DNA of 64,000 nt from Trissonchulus latispiculum (Eukaryota; Nematoda; Enoplea; Enoplida; Ironidae): assembly GCA_030248195.1 (NCBI GenBank), contig JASAND010026383.1:29972-93971 (forward strand). The letters are read 5' to 3'. Position 1 is the stretch's first letter. Each line of letters begins with the position of its first letter. This document shows, one piece after another, positions 49,501 through 57,284 of this stretch. A program made the translations under genes and the position numbers. The notes beneath the pieces are model-generated. The model did no database searches and was not told the DNA's origin. It saw only the letters and a list, made by a program, of their open reading frames with translations.

Positions 49501-51670
49501 TTATTCCTCAGAGAAAATCGCTTAGAACAGTAGAGACTAGCAACTGTAGTGATGTTTCTGGCACTGAAACTGAAACTGAAACAGAAACTAGATTGAGTAA
49601 AGACCTGAAATTCCGACTGAAACTAGTTTTAGTCTTTCCTCAAAACATAAAGTTTTGAAGGCTTCAAGCAGCTTTTTCGTTAATATTCTGCAGTGCCAAT
49701 ATAAATTATCAATTAAATTATTAATACTATTATTGAAATTATATTATTTCTGAAGTCAGAAAATAGCAGTTTGTTTTGAACTTGGACCGCCGTGGAACTG
49801 AAACTGAAATCGGTTACTGAAACAACACTACTTGCAGCTCTTTTAATTAGTTTTCAGATTACATGTCGTTATCGAGCAGACAATTCTAGTCTAGGTATTA
49901 ATTAATTCGAAATTTAAGAATCATTCACTTACATCTGAGGAACAGACCAAGCACTCAGTTTGAACTTCGGAACCCTTGTTAACGCATTCTTGCGTAACGT
50001 TCTGAAAACAAGACAGCAATTCACAGAGAAAAATGTGATAAAGTGTAATATTTTGCGTACAATTGATCCTGAAAAGTCGGGGTTCCATATTGCTATACTG
50101 CGTGTCTTTCAATTTCTAAACTAAGTACTTTACGAAATTTTACTGGTTAAAAAACCGTCGTTGTCGGTTCTGTAAAATAATTGAGTTACGTCTTGTTCCG
50201 ATTAACGTTCCTTTGCTAGGCTGTGTACAGAGTTTGTTATTATAACATTTTGTTTGTTTCTTTCACGTGAGCTCAAGCCTCTAAGACAAGGTGAATTTGA
50301 AGCGTAGTTAAAGAGACACCTACATTGTTCGCAACCATGGATTCTGTTGAAACAATGATCCATCGAATTCGCGAAGCTGAGGACAGTTCACCAATGATCT
50401 GAAACGGAAAAGTATAAAATTGTTGAGCCAAAATGTAGAAAGCGAAATTGTTTTGATAAACATTTTTGCATCTAGCATGAGATTACGACGAAACGGATCT
50501 AACAACGAAACTGCCCATGTTAGAGTCTTTTCAAGATAGGGTAGAGTAGAGTTAAAATTTACTCACTCTGTTTCATGAGTGAGTAAAAATTGGGAATGTC
50601 AAGCTTGAGTTAAAACTAGTTAAAAAATGGTTAATTTAAACTCTAGTCTAATCTACTTTACCCTTTCTTGAAAAGGCCTTAGATTCGAAACTGACAGTAG
50701 GTCAACTCGTGCTGAACAATTGGTACAGTTGCTAAGTTGAGTAGGAATAATAATAATTATTAACCAATAACAGTTTTTGATGATTAATTTAATATTGTCT
50801 TACATTTTCTTAAGCTGCTGAAGATTTACAAATGCCGTCACCTCAACAGACTGCAGGAGTGGTAGATCCAACATATCACTGAAATAGGAAACATTGAAAT
50901 GAAATAATCATAAAACTGATTGTGTCATTTTTATGTTATTTGTATTTTCGATGTGTATAAAACCCGCTCAGAATTTCCACAATGTAGTATCACTTATTAA
51001 AGTCCAAAATCATCTGTACTAGGAACATATTGCTTTTGACTAGTTCTGGAAGATAAATAAATATAGATGAAATCAAGTATTCACATTACTTAAACAAAAA
51101 ATTAACTCTACTTACACAGTTGTCAGCCTCGGATAAATATCCAATTGACCGCTACTGATTTCACTCAATGATGCTGATTTGACAATTCTAAACAAAAAGC
51201 TAGTCCATTAACAAAACCGTTAAATCCATGATTAATTGTTATAATAATTAATTTTTACTCTAATTAAATCAAGAATAAACTAATCTAATTCAGTCTGTAG
51301 CATGGAGTGAGTTAACTAAATCCGGTAAATCACTGAATAATTAGTTACTAATGACGATTTTAATTAATTATGTATTTTTAAATATCCAATTATTTATATA
51401 TATTTTAATTATCTAATTATTTATATTTATTTACTAACTATTTATATCTAAATGGGTTACAGAATGTGCTGCTTACAGTACTTCCATATTTTCGTCAAGC
51501 GTAGCCGAGATGGTAGTAATATTTTTGCCCATACAACAACAGTAGATGACACTTTTGTAGAATTCCGCCGTTCCAATCTTGGTACAGTGACAGATCCCAT
51601 CGAAGCAGATTTTACCCACACTCCAGACCAAAGAAAACTGGACAAATAATAGCAAAGATCGATAAATCAT
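29651..51670 (-). CDS. LGR-type (glycoprotein-hormone-receptor-like) GPCR gene, whole span
   Basis: A leucine-rich-repeat G-protein-coupled receptor, assembled from 20 minus-strand exons whose phases all agree: signal peptide and N-terminal Cys cluster; LRR exons of 69-75 bp, all phase 2; the YPYHCCLF hinge signature; an acidic hinge with EENSDYDD; seven membrane segments; and a long Ser-rich tail. Exons: 51477-51670, 51116-51187, 50804-50878, 50324-50398, 49933-50001, 49373-49441, 49001-49069, 48799-48873, 48304-48472, 47604-47762, 47013-47114, 46066-46276, 44639-44838, 44163-44349, 43116-43261, 42603-42889, 31540-31634, 31106-31232, 30497-30632, 29651-29920. The sum is 2787 bp, 928 residues. 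Using terminal exon 41982-42201 instead gives 792 residues. The exon-per-LRR layout, hinge and TM sequence place it with FSHR/LHR/TSHR and invertebrate LGR1-like receptors. The ligand is not deducible. Confidence 0.88.
30497..30632 (-). CDS. Receptor exon 19: long tail
   Basis: 136 bp, phase 2 in and 0 out, between TTTTCTAG and GTAAGT. It encodes LFQNDPIPEETLTSASRCSS and SKGSSKPSFSTNSRLS, acidic then Ser-rich. The other frames would not link the neighbours. Confidence 0.72.
31106..31232 (-). CDS. Receptor exon 18: long tail
   Basis: 127 bp, phase 1 in and 2 out, between TAGTTTCAG and GTATGA. It encodes VHDLATHQPLYRMRTLSDST and ALVADSSFSRMPDPRRRSC, Ser/Arg-rich with several basic-context phosphorylation candidates (R-R-x-S). 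Confidence 0.72.
31388..31450. repeat. (AAAT)n microsatellite
   Basis: A pure TAAA tetranucleotide tract of about 60 bp between receptor exons 17 and 18. Confidence 0.95.
31540..31634 (-). CDS. Receptor exon 17: start of the long tail
   Basis: 95 bp, phase 2 in and 1 out. It encodes VSRRTLARIRFRPQMSD, then IIENSHSNSAEEQE. It was found because its phases join exon 16 to the exon at 31106-31232, and because the duplicate at 12187-12281 differs mainly at silent sites. The intron before it is 10.97 kb long and is almost wholly the transposon array. Confidence 0.72.
32611..33820 (+). mobile_element. Element b1
   Basis: Left end GGTTCCCGCCC (32628-32638) preceded by GTCAAAAGGCATCAAGT. About four 160-bp core repeats follow (GTAACTCATT at 32831, 32991 and 33152), then a spacer, a GC-rich tail with CTCCGGGAGCACC, and a degenerate A-rich tract. 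The hairpin is 33782-33815 with 3' arm GGGCGGGAACCC. It ends in AATAA inside element a. Confidence 0.75.
34827..36221 (+). mobile_element. Element b3
   Basis: Left end GGTTCCCGCCC (34844-34854), hairpin 36183-36216. Core repeats are exactly 160 bp apart in the middle (TAACTCATT at 35221, 35381 and 35541). The tail GTGCTCCGGGAGCACC and an AAT-type tract precede the hairpin. It sits in the microsatellite of b2. Confidence 0.75.
37492..38235 (+). mobile_element. Element d1
   Basis: Left end GGGTTGCCGC (37511-37520), hairpin 38200-38231 with arm GCGGCAACCC. Between them are 160-bp-type core repeats, the CTGCTCCGGGAGCACC tail and an AAT microsatellite. First of three d copies in element c. Confidence 0.75.
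38234..39122 (+). mobile_element. Element d2
   Basis: Left end GGGTTGCCGC (38253-38262), hairpin 39087-39118, the same sequence as in d1. It abuts d1 directly, so it was inserted at the d1/c boundary or vice versa. Confidence 0.75.
39121..40184 (+). mobile_element. Element d3
   Basis: Left end GGGTTGCCGC (39130-39139), hairpin 40148-40179. Same tail and AAT tract as d1 and d2, with more core units. It is followed at once by the closing hairpin of c. Confidence 0.75.
40311..41854 (+). mobile_element. Element d4, with extra internal sequence
   Basis: Left end GGGTTGCCGC (40328-40337), hairpin 41818-41849. Unlike d1-d3, about 500 bp of foreign sequence (40360-40920) follows the left end, including a 196-bp direct duplication and AT tracts. 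Core repeats resume near 40960. It lies between b2 and the closing hairpin of element a. Confidence 0.72.
40567..40905. repeat. Direct duplication with 196-bp period inside d4
   Basis: CCAATATATATGTATTCTAA begins at 40567 and 40763. About 140 bp of each copy match, ending in CCTCAGCTGTGT. The flanks include (AT)n and a near-perfect palindrome around 40918-40965 (TGATCGGGCTAATATCGA and its complement). Confidence 0.8.
41982..42201 (-). CDS. Alternative terminal exon: short cytoplasmic tail
   Basis: It follows acceptor TCCTATTTTAG and enters at phase 2, exactly what exon 16 supplies. It gives FNGGANNFLITFTF, then the Ser-rich TRTTPRPSDESSRSSRPSIL and a stop after ELLHAK at 41982. The broken duplicate at 12534-12742 differs mostly at third codon positions, which supports a coding history. 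The stop lies only about 70 bp from the right end of the transposon array, so the array cut into whatever 3' UTR this isoform had. Joined to exons 1-16 it gives 792 residues. Confidence 0.65.
42603..42889 (-). CDS. Receptor exon 16: third inner loop, TM6 and TM7
   Basis: 287 bp, phase 0 in and 2 out. It encodes NIQDVVLAKRMAVLIFTDF (loop and TM6), CCWAPTLLFG, and TM7 with NSCANPFLYVFCTKSFRADM, including N-P-F-L-Y. The donor GTAGGT at 42597-42602 feeds two different acceptors that both accept phase 2. Unspliced, the frame stops at TAG three bases after the exon end. Confidence 0.93.
43116..43261 (-). CDS. Receptor exon 15: second outer loop and TM5
   Basis: 146 bp, phase 1 in and 0 out. It encodes GISSYEATSTCLPLRLES, with the loop cysteine in C-L-P, and TM5 (IYLLVLLLFNLMAFVVICSS). 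Confidence 0.92.
43326..43397 (-). other. tRNA-Asn-like gene or tRNA-headed repeat, anticodon GTT
   Basis: The 72-nt cloverleaf has acceptor GCACCTG/CAGGTGC, D stem GCTC/GAGC, anticodon stem TCTGC/GCAGA and T stem GCGGG/CCCGC with loop TTCGATC. The anticodon loop GCGTTAA gives GTT (Asn), but position 33 is C where nearly all tRNAs have U. It is followed at once by a hairpin with a T-run loop (43305-43333) that repeats the acceptor end, and by a tail shared with the tRNA-like copies at 56.3 and 57.4 kb. That favours a repeat family headed by a tRNA. It lies in a receptor intron, same strand. Confidence 0.6.
43907..44085 (-). mobile_element. tRNA-derived SINE
   Basis: On the minus strand a leader with GATTGATAAGCCTG precedes an A-box-like TGTGGTGTAGT and, about 45 bp on, a B-box-like TGTTTCGAAGC, then CTTTCAATCCT. 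The same order occurs at 54.6 kb. Confidence 0.6.
44163..44349 (-). CDS. Receptor exon 14: TM3 and TM4, with an unusual TM3 end
   Basis: 187 bp, phase 0 in and 1 out. It starts AGFLTVLASELSVWSMMMIS (TM3, with the family S-E-L-S-V) and ends with TM4 (GLMAVGWTFAVLMASLPLLG). Where relatives have E-R-W at the inner end of TM3, this gene reads H-I-W (SVHIWYKT). The change in the G-protein-coupling motif is direct from sequence; its effect is not. Confidence 0.92.
44639..44838 (-). CDS. Receptor exon 13: TM1 end, TM2 and the first outer loop
   Basis: 200 bp, phase 1 in and 0 out. It encodes NFGVLFAITVTNYGRRMLVH, NFFMLNLVFADILMAIYLAM (TM2) and GQYYNFAVDWQTGTGCR, with the loop Cys that pairs with the second outer loop. 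Confidence 0.93.
45043..45813. mobile_element. hAT-type MITE with GTGACCCGG arrays
   Basis: Terminal inverted repeats CAGTGATGGAACCGGGTCAC and GTGACCCGGTTCCATCTCTG. The target duplication GTGCTAAG is perfect (45035-45042 and 45814-45821). Just inside each end are tandem copies of GTGACCCGG. The 771-bp interior is AT-rich and has no transposase. It lies in the receptor intron between exons 12 and 13. Confidence 0.85.
46066..46276 (-). CDS. Receptor exon 12: end of the hinge and TM1
   Basis: 211 bp, phase 0 in and 1 out. It encodes an acidic Tyr-containing hinge (FPCEENSDYDDVAIDD), then LCTPQPDPLNPCEDVMSF and TM1 (IPLRIVIWFVWLLAIGG). The C-x-P-x-P-D-x-x-N-P-C-E-D motif is a hallmark of the family. 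Tyrosines in the acidic hinge are sulfation candidates. Confidence 0.92.
46277..47012. other. Receptor intron 11, no feature seen
   Basis: Intronic DNA. A possible B-box remnant (TTGTTCGAATCC, near 46600) is too weak to call. Confidence 0.4.
47013..47114 (-). CDS. Receptor exon 11: hinge region
   Basis: 102 bp, phase 0 in and out, and only this frame is open. It encodes GVWGAFHPVKSDEDTSEEKS and a Tyr/Lys-rich end (EYIDEYKKYRFPK). Acidic and Tyr-containing hinges are usual in this receptor class. Confidence 0.75.
47405..47500 (+). other. tRNA-derived repeat remnant
   Basis: TAGTTGCAAGG fits an A box and GCGGTTCGAATTC a B box about 45 bp downstream. A T-rich tail follows. It is in receptor intron 10, opposite strand. 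Confidence 0.4.
47604..47762 (-). CDS. Receptor exon 10: hinge region
   Basis: 159 bp, phase 0 in and out. It is hydrophilic: YAVVEKRYDDGTLADNLAEL, a single Cys in QYCKKENITAAG with sequon NIT, and a basic end LLREKRHE. The hinge is the variable part of these receptors, so it is recognised by position and phase. Confidence 0.75.
48006..48107 (+). repeat. Dispersed repeat, copy 2 of 2
   Basis: Matches 19532-19625 in the same orientation (shared ACCCGAGGTGTTCTACAAGG). Confidence 0.6.
48304..48472 (-). CDS. Receptor exon 9: last LRRs and the hinge cysteine box
   Basis: 169 bp, phase 2 in and 0 out. It encodes DISYTSIRSLPQEGLRKLQV and LPSVFAFTSLKIADLTYPYH, then CCLFK. L-T-Y-P-x-H-C-C-x-F is the diagnostic C-terminal LRR cap and hinge motif of glycoprotein-hormone-receptor-type LGRs. 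Confidence 0.92.
48799..48873 (-). CDS. Receptor exon 8: LRR
   Basis: 75 bp, phase 2 in and out. It encodes RLSNNYLLTEMEKDAFKGVS, with the N-N-x-L and F-x-G-V positions expected in LGR repeats. Confidence 0.85.
49001..49069 (-). CDS. Receptor exon 7: LRR
   Basis: 69 bp, phase 2 in and out. It encodes DLNHNKLQKIEKLSFRNASI, with a possible N-glycosylation site NAS. Confidence 0.85.
49373..49441 (-). CDS. Receptor exon 6: LRR
   Basis: 69 bp, phase 2 in and out. It encodes DLSNNQIEIIRTGDFDNLAL, the best-conserved repeat in the set, with N-N-x-I and F-x-x-L. Confidence 0.88.
49933..50001 (-). CDS. Receptor exon 5: LRR
   Basis: 69 bp, phase 2 in and out. It encodes LRKNALTRVPKFKLSAWSVP; the L-x-x-N-x-L-T-x-V-P core is clear. 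Confidence 0.85.
50324..50398 (-). CDS. Receptor exon 4: LRR
   Basis: 75 bp, phase 2 in and out. It includes LVNCPQLREFDGSLFQQNPW. The C-P-x-L pattern is common in the LRRs of this receptor class. Confidence 0.8.
50804..50878 (-). CDS. Receptor exon 3: LRR
   Basis: 75 bp, phase 2 in and out, between TTTCAG and GTAAGA-type sites. It includes DLPLLQSVEV and FVNLQQLKKM. Confidence 0.8.
51116..51187 (-). CDS. Receptor exon 2: LRR
   Basis: 72 bp, phase 2 in and out. It encodes IVKSASLSEISSGQLDIYPR, a diverged leucine-rich repeat with the L-x-x-I and F/Y-P-x-L positions kept. Confidence 0.75.
51477..51670 (-). CDS. Receptor exon 1: signal peptide and N-terminal Cys cluster
   Basis: ATG at 51670. 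MIYRSLLLFVQFSLVWSVG is a signal peptide. KICFDGICHCTKIG, a second cysteine group (IYCCCMGKNITTI, with an N-glycosylation sequon NIT) and ENMEV follow. This is the cysteine-rich cap in front of the LRRs in LGRs. It leaves at phase 2 into GTAAGC. A second Met further in is less likely because it would drop the signal peptide. Confidence 0.8.
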
Positions 51671-51924
51671 CGTCAGATTACAGTCGATTCATGGTCTACT
51701 AACCGTCTAAAAATCACACTAAATGGTAGAAAAATTATTAAATCGGTTTATTTTAGTGTGTTAAATGCAAAACCATGACACGTGCATAGTTCCATGACAA
51801 ACCAAATTTAATGAGCCAAACATAGTTAACTTAGTGTTTTTTGAAACGTACAAAGAATAAAAACAGAATAAAGTTGGCACCACAAAAGAGTAAGTTTCAG
51901 AGCTGTAAGGAGAAAAGTACCAGC

Positions 51925-52015
51925 CGAGGAAATTTGTTCTTGCCCTAATGAAATAAAAGATTGCAACGCGGAAGGTCTTGGTTCGAGTCCTGGCTGAGTC
52001 ACATTTTTATTTCTT
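51925..52015 (+). other. tRNA-derived repeat remnant
   Basis: A good B box (GGTTCGAGTCC at about 51980) is followed by TGGCTGAGTCAC and a T-rich tail. The A box is unclear. Confidence 0.35.
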
Positions 52016-52732
52016 TTTCATTATTTCAGAAATAATAATTGAAAATAGTCAAAATGACATTCGAAAGCCAAAAAAGTTTGTATGTTAAAAATCAGTTCCT
52101 TCCTAAAATTAAGTTCCTTATTGTAGTCAAACGGAGCAAGCTGAAACGTCATTATATATTTGACGTAGTTTTGAGGTTTAAATTTATTTAATCATGAATT
52201 TAACAAACCGAAATTATATTCCGTCAGAATTTATTTATCTATATACTGTGTTCTGCGAATGAACTTGCACTAACTTATCGAGTTATGAAGTAATGCCGTA
52301 AGTTTAGGGCTAAGAATAGCAATTTACGGTGTTTCATGTGGTGCCAATAAAACTTTCTGATTCATACCAACCTTCTAAGAAAGTCGCCACAGAGTATGCA
52401 AGAAACGAGTCATTGTTGCAAACTACCGCAGTGCTATTCAAAGCCTATATTGCCCATTTATTGCGCAAAACTGTTTGCAGGCGAAACTATAGTGTTGGCT
52501 AAACATCAAAAATGTCAAAACTGATAGTCACAGTAAGGATGTAAAGAAAATACTGATATATAATCACTAAAACCAAAAAAAGATCAAATCAATCAATCAA
52601 ATTTTGAAATTTATTCAATTATATAAATTAACTAATTGTAGGGGTCATGGTAGTGAGTGACCCTCTAAAATGACAGAAATAAAATTAATTTTTTATCGGG
52701 ATTGACATCGGTTGGTGAAAGTTGGGACCTCT
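52016..52732. other. AT-rich intergenic DNA upstream of the receptor
   Basis: The receptor promoter should lie between 51.7 kb and higher coordinates, but I see no convincing TATA box or initiator. Confidence 0.35.
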
Positions 52733-53303
52733 TGCGCTTTCCTTCTCTCTACCAGCCCTATCTTTTGATTTTTTGACCAATAACTTTGAAATCTTTTAAT
52801 GTGCATACTGGACGTTGATGACTTCAAAAATTCAAAAATTTTAAAAAATTTTAAAAACTTTTTCATTTCAGTTTGATAAATGGGGGCCAAGGGAACCGAA
52901 AAAAATTTTAAAAAATTTTGCTGAAAACTTGAAGAGGAGTTATCGGGATAGTGGGAGCTGAGCACGAATCAGAAATTAGTTTTTCGATTCAGCTCTTCGT
53001 TAGCTCAGAATAAGCTGAAGTTGTAAGCTTCAGGTGTCAACTTATACTGAGCTAACGAAAAGGTGAATCGAAAAACTGATTTCATATTAGTGCTCAGCAC
53101 CCACGAAAAACTCCTATATTCAAGTTTTCAGCAAAACATTTTCAAAAAATTTTCGGTTCCCCTTGCCCACCCCACCAAACCAAAATATAAAATTTTTTAA
53201 TGTTTTGTGAAATTTTAAACTTTTTGAATTTTTGAAGTCATCAGCCTCCAGTATGCACCCAAACAAATTTTGAAAGTTATTAGTCAAAAACTTCAAAAGT
53301 TAG
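52733..53303. mobile_element. Foldback element, arms about 260 bp
   Basis: The left arm (to about 53010) and right arm (from about 53040) are inverted copies. Paired markers are CGAAAAACTGATTTC/GAAATTAGTTTTTCG, GCTGAGCAC/GTGCTCAGC and TTTTGCTGAAAACTTGAA/TTCAAGTTTTCAGCAAAA. The loop is only about 25 bp. No coding sequence. Confidence 0.8.
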
Positions 53304-54403
53304 ATCTGAGGAAGAAATTAAAAGATCCAAAAGTTATGTACCTAAATTTAAATCTAAATTTTAAAAGATTGTCTTTACGCGAAGGCACAGCCCGATTAAT
53401 GTTTTAATGATTAATGCCAGATTAATAATAAGATTAGTAACGATTATTGTTAATTAGTGATTAATAATCAAATTAATAATGAATAAGAGCGATAATCAGG
53501 TGTTTATAGTTGGATTTCCACCTGAGGTCAGAATTTTTCTGGTGTCTGGTGCTGAAATGGCAATTTTTTCTATACTTATTATATATTGTGCTACTACGGT
53601 TCACAAGTTGCGGAGGTAGTTAAACAAGCTTTTCTCTGTTAAAATGTTTGCAAAATGACTAATCACAATTTATCTTCGGCCTTTAGCTGCACGCTCTTAA
53701 TCCTGAGAATGTTGTGCTACAGCGCATGGTTCTGCTCATTATAGAATACAACTTTATGAAAGAAAGCAAGAAAGTGTACACTACGAAAAGCCCCAAAAAA
53801 CCAAGAAGGAAAAACGACGCGAACAGGATTGTCAATCTATTGGATTCTCGCCACTAAAATTACCGTAATCCTTTTTAATTGATGCAATAAAATCACAATA
53901 CTGCAGGAATAAGATAACTTTAACCCTAATCGCCAGATCACGTGGTTGTCACCAATCCTGACGTAACAGGAGACAAGCAGTACTAAAATTGCTAAAATTG
54001 CGCTCACGGTGAAAAATAACATGTCAAAAACTACTTGAGAAAATCAAACACTGCAGTGCATCCTAACATGGTTTATTGGAACCGCTTGCGAATACAGTAC
54101 TGATAACAGCCTCCTGTCTTATCAATGAATTGCCACGTTTATTCATTTCAACACTATTCGAAATTGAGTAATACCCAGAAAATAGTTAAGTAGAATACGT
54201 AAAAGCAAAATAACACAAAGATTAATCCGGCAGGTGTCTTTTGATCTTAAGCGTTTAAGTTTATTTGCATATTTGTTGTTTAAAGTCCATAAAAGCTGTT
54301 TTTGTTGATGATGTCCTAGACTTGTACGAAGGGAAGGCCTGTACGTCAGCTCTGGTCAAACCATTTTTCCACCCACTGAAAATAATTCACTATTCTAACT
54401 ACT
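53304..54403. other. Unassigned intergenic sequence
   Basis: A minus-strand 61-codon frame (53837-54022) begins with a hydrophobic MLFFTVSAILAILVLLVSC stretch, but nothing downstream supports a gene. Confidence 0.3.
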
Positions 54404-54475
54404 GAATCGAACCACGGCCCTTCCAATCTGCAGTCAGACGTGCTTACCACTACACCACACCAGCGATTGCTGAAT
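54404..54475 (-). other. tRNA-derived SINE fragment
   Basis: The minus strand has TGTGGTGTAGTGGTAAGCACG and GTGGTTCGATTC at SINE spacing. It matches the tRNA-like part of the copy at 54612. Confidence 0.5.
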
Positions 54476-54611
54476 TTCTTTAGCAAGCTGAATCTACCAA
54501 TTTCCTAGTAAAGGTGGAGTAGAGCCTCAACCAACGAGATCGAGACGAAATCAGGGAGACACTGAGTATAAGAGAGAGACAGGAAGTGCTTAGACGTTTA
54601 ACAGCATCCAT

Positions 54612-54760
54612 GAGGATTGAAAGTAAAGAACTGGCCCGGCCGGGAATCGAACCACAGCCCCTGCGATCAGCAGTCAGACGTGTTTACCACTACACCACAG
54701 GGGCAACAGTTGAAGTTCCACATCAGGCTTATCAATAGATTTCCTATGTCTGCTCCCTTG
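54612..54760 (-). mobile_element. tRNA-derived SINE
   Basis: On the minus strand the leader has GATAAGCCTGATGTGG, then GCCCCTGTGGTGTAGTGG (A box), TGTGGTTCGATTCC (B box) and the tail TTTACTTTCAATCCTC. It is parallel to 43907-44085. Confidence 0.65.
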
Positions 54761-56045
54761 ACAAGACTAAGGGTTGTGCCGTCAAAATCTTTCCTTATCT
54801 ATAGCTTAGAGGTCCGTTTCGTGACGTGGGTAACCGGTTAGCTCAGCTAGCATAAAGTTAAGTTAAGGCTAGGATAAAGTTCAAATTCGGACGTCCACCT
54901 TAAGCCTCGGCACAACTAGGCCAAGTCGTTCACTTCTGGAACGGCCTATCCTGCTTACTGTACTTTTGGTCCAAGAAAAGAAGTTATCCAATCCGGTCTG
55001 AACCGTACGCAATCTAAATCTGTAATGATTTGAAATCAGAAATCATTTATCCTGAAATAGGACACCTCACCTGTAAGGCAAACTCAAAATTAATATTTTT
55101 AGCCCGCTTGTTCAAACAGTGTAATCCTGTAGATCGTTTTAGAGTGATCAAAATTTACATAATTTCCAAAAATATCCACCAAATCTTCGGGATTTCCAGG
55201 GATTTAGTGTCCACCAACTATCAAGCAAACCCATCTGGTGGGATAGAATTACAGAGTAATAAAATTGAAAGCTCTCAGTTGTTTCTAGCAGAGCAAATAA
55301 ATGTCTGGTTTGGTTTATTTTTGCGACAATCATGACCGGTAAAATTTCACTCTTGGGATAGCAAGAAGATCTGTATAAAAATTAGATTTCAACTGGAATG
55401 CTTAAAAAATTAGAGCTTCAGCTGTAGCTACAGGAAAAAGCCTAACTCAATTGATTTTGAGTTAAAACCTAGATTTTGGTGACTACAAAGTGCCGGTGAG
55501 CATAGCTTAGTCACAAGCTCCGGTTTTTAGAATTGTTGGCCGGCCGGTTTCAAACCGGTCGGGCAACAACACTACCGGTTTAGAAGTGGAAGATATCTTC
55601 ACAAGTTTGTGGCTATGTAGAACAGAAATACTTGGTCGAAAAATGAACATAAGTTAACATAGTATCAGATCCTTGGGGGGGGGGTTGATCCTTGACAGCA
55701 AAGTTCTCTTTCAAACTGTTTTTGAAAGATTAACCCAGGGAAAAAATCTCGTAAAGATCAGTTGTCATTAAATTACAAATTTTTTGAAAAAGTAAATATC
55801 AACTAATTTTGTCAACCTCAGATTGTTTCTGCGTGCAAAAGTATGCTGCTTCTACGTAAAGTTGCTCTTGTTTGCTGCAGTTATCTGCTGCTTGTGCAAC
55901 GGCTTAATAATTAATCGATTAATACCTCTGTTTAAACCTCATCATAGAAAACATGCAAGATATTACCGTCTGTGGCTGGGAGTGGTCCTAGAATTGTCGT
56001 TTTATCACTACTCAGAAATGATAACTTTTAAATCAGCTTACGTAA
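54761..56045. other. Unassigned intergenic sequence
   Basis: A tRNA-like remnant near 54835-54895 (GGTTAGCTCAGCTAGCA ... GTTCAAATTCGG) is too degenerate to call. A G10 run is at about 55675. No gene is recognised. Confidence 0.35.
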
Positions 56046-56051
56046 ACTATA

Positions 56052-56175
56052 ATGGCAGAGCGTTTGCCTAGTGCGCAAAATGTCGTGGGTTGGAGTCCCA
56101 CCGGAGGTCCGAATTTTTCGGACCTTTGGTGGTACATGACTTTCTTCTTCTTTCTCATTTATATCTGTAGAACAA
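56052..56175 (+). other. 5'-truncated tRNA-Thr-headed repeat
   Basis: Identical to most of the copy at 56290 from GGCAGAGCG onward, but with TTGGAGT instead of TTCGAGT in the T loop and no acceptor 5' strand. The hairpin and T/C-rich tail are shared. Confidence 0.6.
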
Positions 56176-56289
56176 GTGCGACGGCCCTTGAGCTTGCTCT
56201 TCCTCCACTTTGTTTCTACTTGCGTGGGTTCACGTAGTGAAAGTCATGTACATTGGTACACGAATTCCGACAAAGCTTGATGAGACTGT

Positions 56290-56361
56290 GCCTCCGTAGG
56301 TCAGTCGGCAGAGCGTTTGCCTAGTGCGCAAAATGTCGTGGGTTCGAGTCCCACCGGAGGT
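56290..56361 (+). other. tRNA-Thr-like gene or repeat head, anticodon AGT
   Basis: Acceptor GCCTCCG/CGGAGGT, anticodon stem TTTGC/GCAAA with loop CTAGTGC (U33 present, anticodon AGT), T stem GTGGG/CCCAC with loop TTCGAGT. The D stem has one mismatch. The hairpin CCGGAGGTCCGAA-TTT-TTCGGACCTTCGG overlaps the 3' end, then a tail GGTGGTACATGACTTTC. It could be a working tRNA gene; the truncated twin 240 bp upstream and the shared tail favour a tRNA-derived repeat. Confidence 0.55.
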
Positions 56362-56608
56362 CCGAATTTTTCGGACCTTCGGTGGTACATGACTTTCTTC
56401 TTCTTTCTCATTTATAATAGTAGAAGGCAAAGTGGCATTTTTAAATGGCAGCGAATTTTTCCTTTTAAGTCACATAGGGGCAGGACCGTTTCGGTAGTAA
56501 CTTTCTCAAGTTTGTGCACACGATAAACCAAAATCAGATCCCCAGAAGTAAATGTGGTCGTTTTTAAGGGAAGCAGCAAGAGTCCATAATTTATTCCTTA
56601 ATATTATA

Positions 56609-57247
56609 GAAGAAGAGTAAGCCACTAGAGGGCTTCTCTTCTTGGCATTGCGTAACGGTGCTCCGACCACAATACGCGAATGTTCCCCCGTTTGGTGGGG
56701 GGGGTCGACGAGCATACCCCCTCCCCGTTTGGTGGAGGTATGCAAAAGGGGTCCCCGTTTGGGGGGGGGGGTAGGCAGAATGGGGTCCCCGTTTGAGGGG
56801 TTGGTCGACAAGTCAGGCTAAGATTTGATGAATCTGATTGGCTGTTGGCGACACCCCCACCAACGGGGGACGTCTTTTGTCGACCCCCAACAAACCGGGG
56901 ACCCCTTTTGCATACCCCCCCACCAAACGGGGACATCTCTTTGCTACCCCCCCACCAAACGGGGACCCATTTGCGAATACAACAAAACCTACCGTAATCC
57001 TCTGCTCTACCCCCCCCCCCCCCCCCCAAACGGGGAGGGGGTCTCTGCAATCTGATTGGCTGTTGGCTACCCCCCCCCACCAAACAGGGACCTCTTTTCT
57101 GCTACCCCCCCACCAAACGGAGGGGGGGTATGCTTTGTCGAAGAGAGCTACCCCCCCCCACCAAACGGGGGAATATTCGCGTATTGTGGTCGGAGCACCG
57201 TTGCGCAATGCCAAGAAGAGGAGCCCTCTAGTGGCTTACTCAACTTC
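56609..57247. mobile_element. Foldback element with C/G-run tandem interior, TTATA duplication
   Basis: The ends GAAGAAGAGTAAGCC and GGCTTACTCAACTTC open inverted arms of about 90 bp, including CGGAGCACCGTT. The flanking duplication is TTATA (56604-56608 and 57248-57252). Inside, the motif CCCCGTTTGGTGGGG and its complement recur about ten times, pointing inwards from both sides. This makes a long imperfect hairpin with C-runs up to about 19. The open frames across it are artefacts. Confidence 0.85.
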
Positions 57248-57284
57248 TTATATATAGTGCAATTATGCACTCTTGGAAGCAGGC

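Noticed and set aside
53837..54022. An upstream signal-peptide exon of the receptor
   Set aside because: Receptor exon 1 already has its own start codon and signal peptide; nothing links this frame to it.
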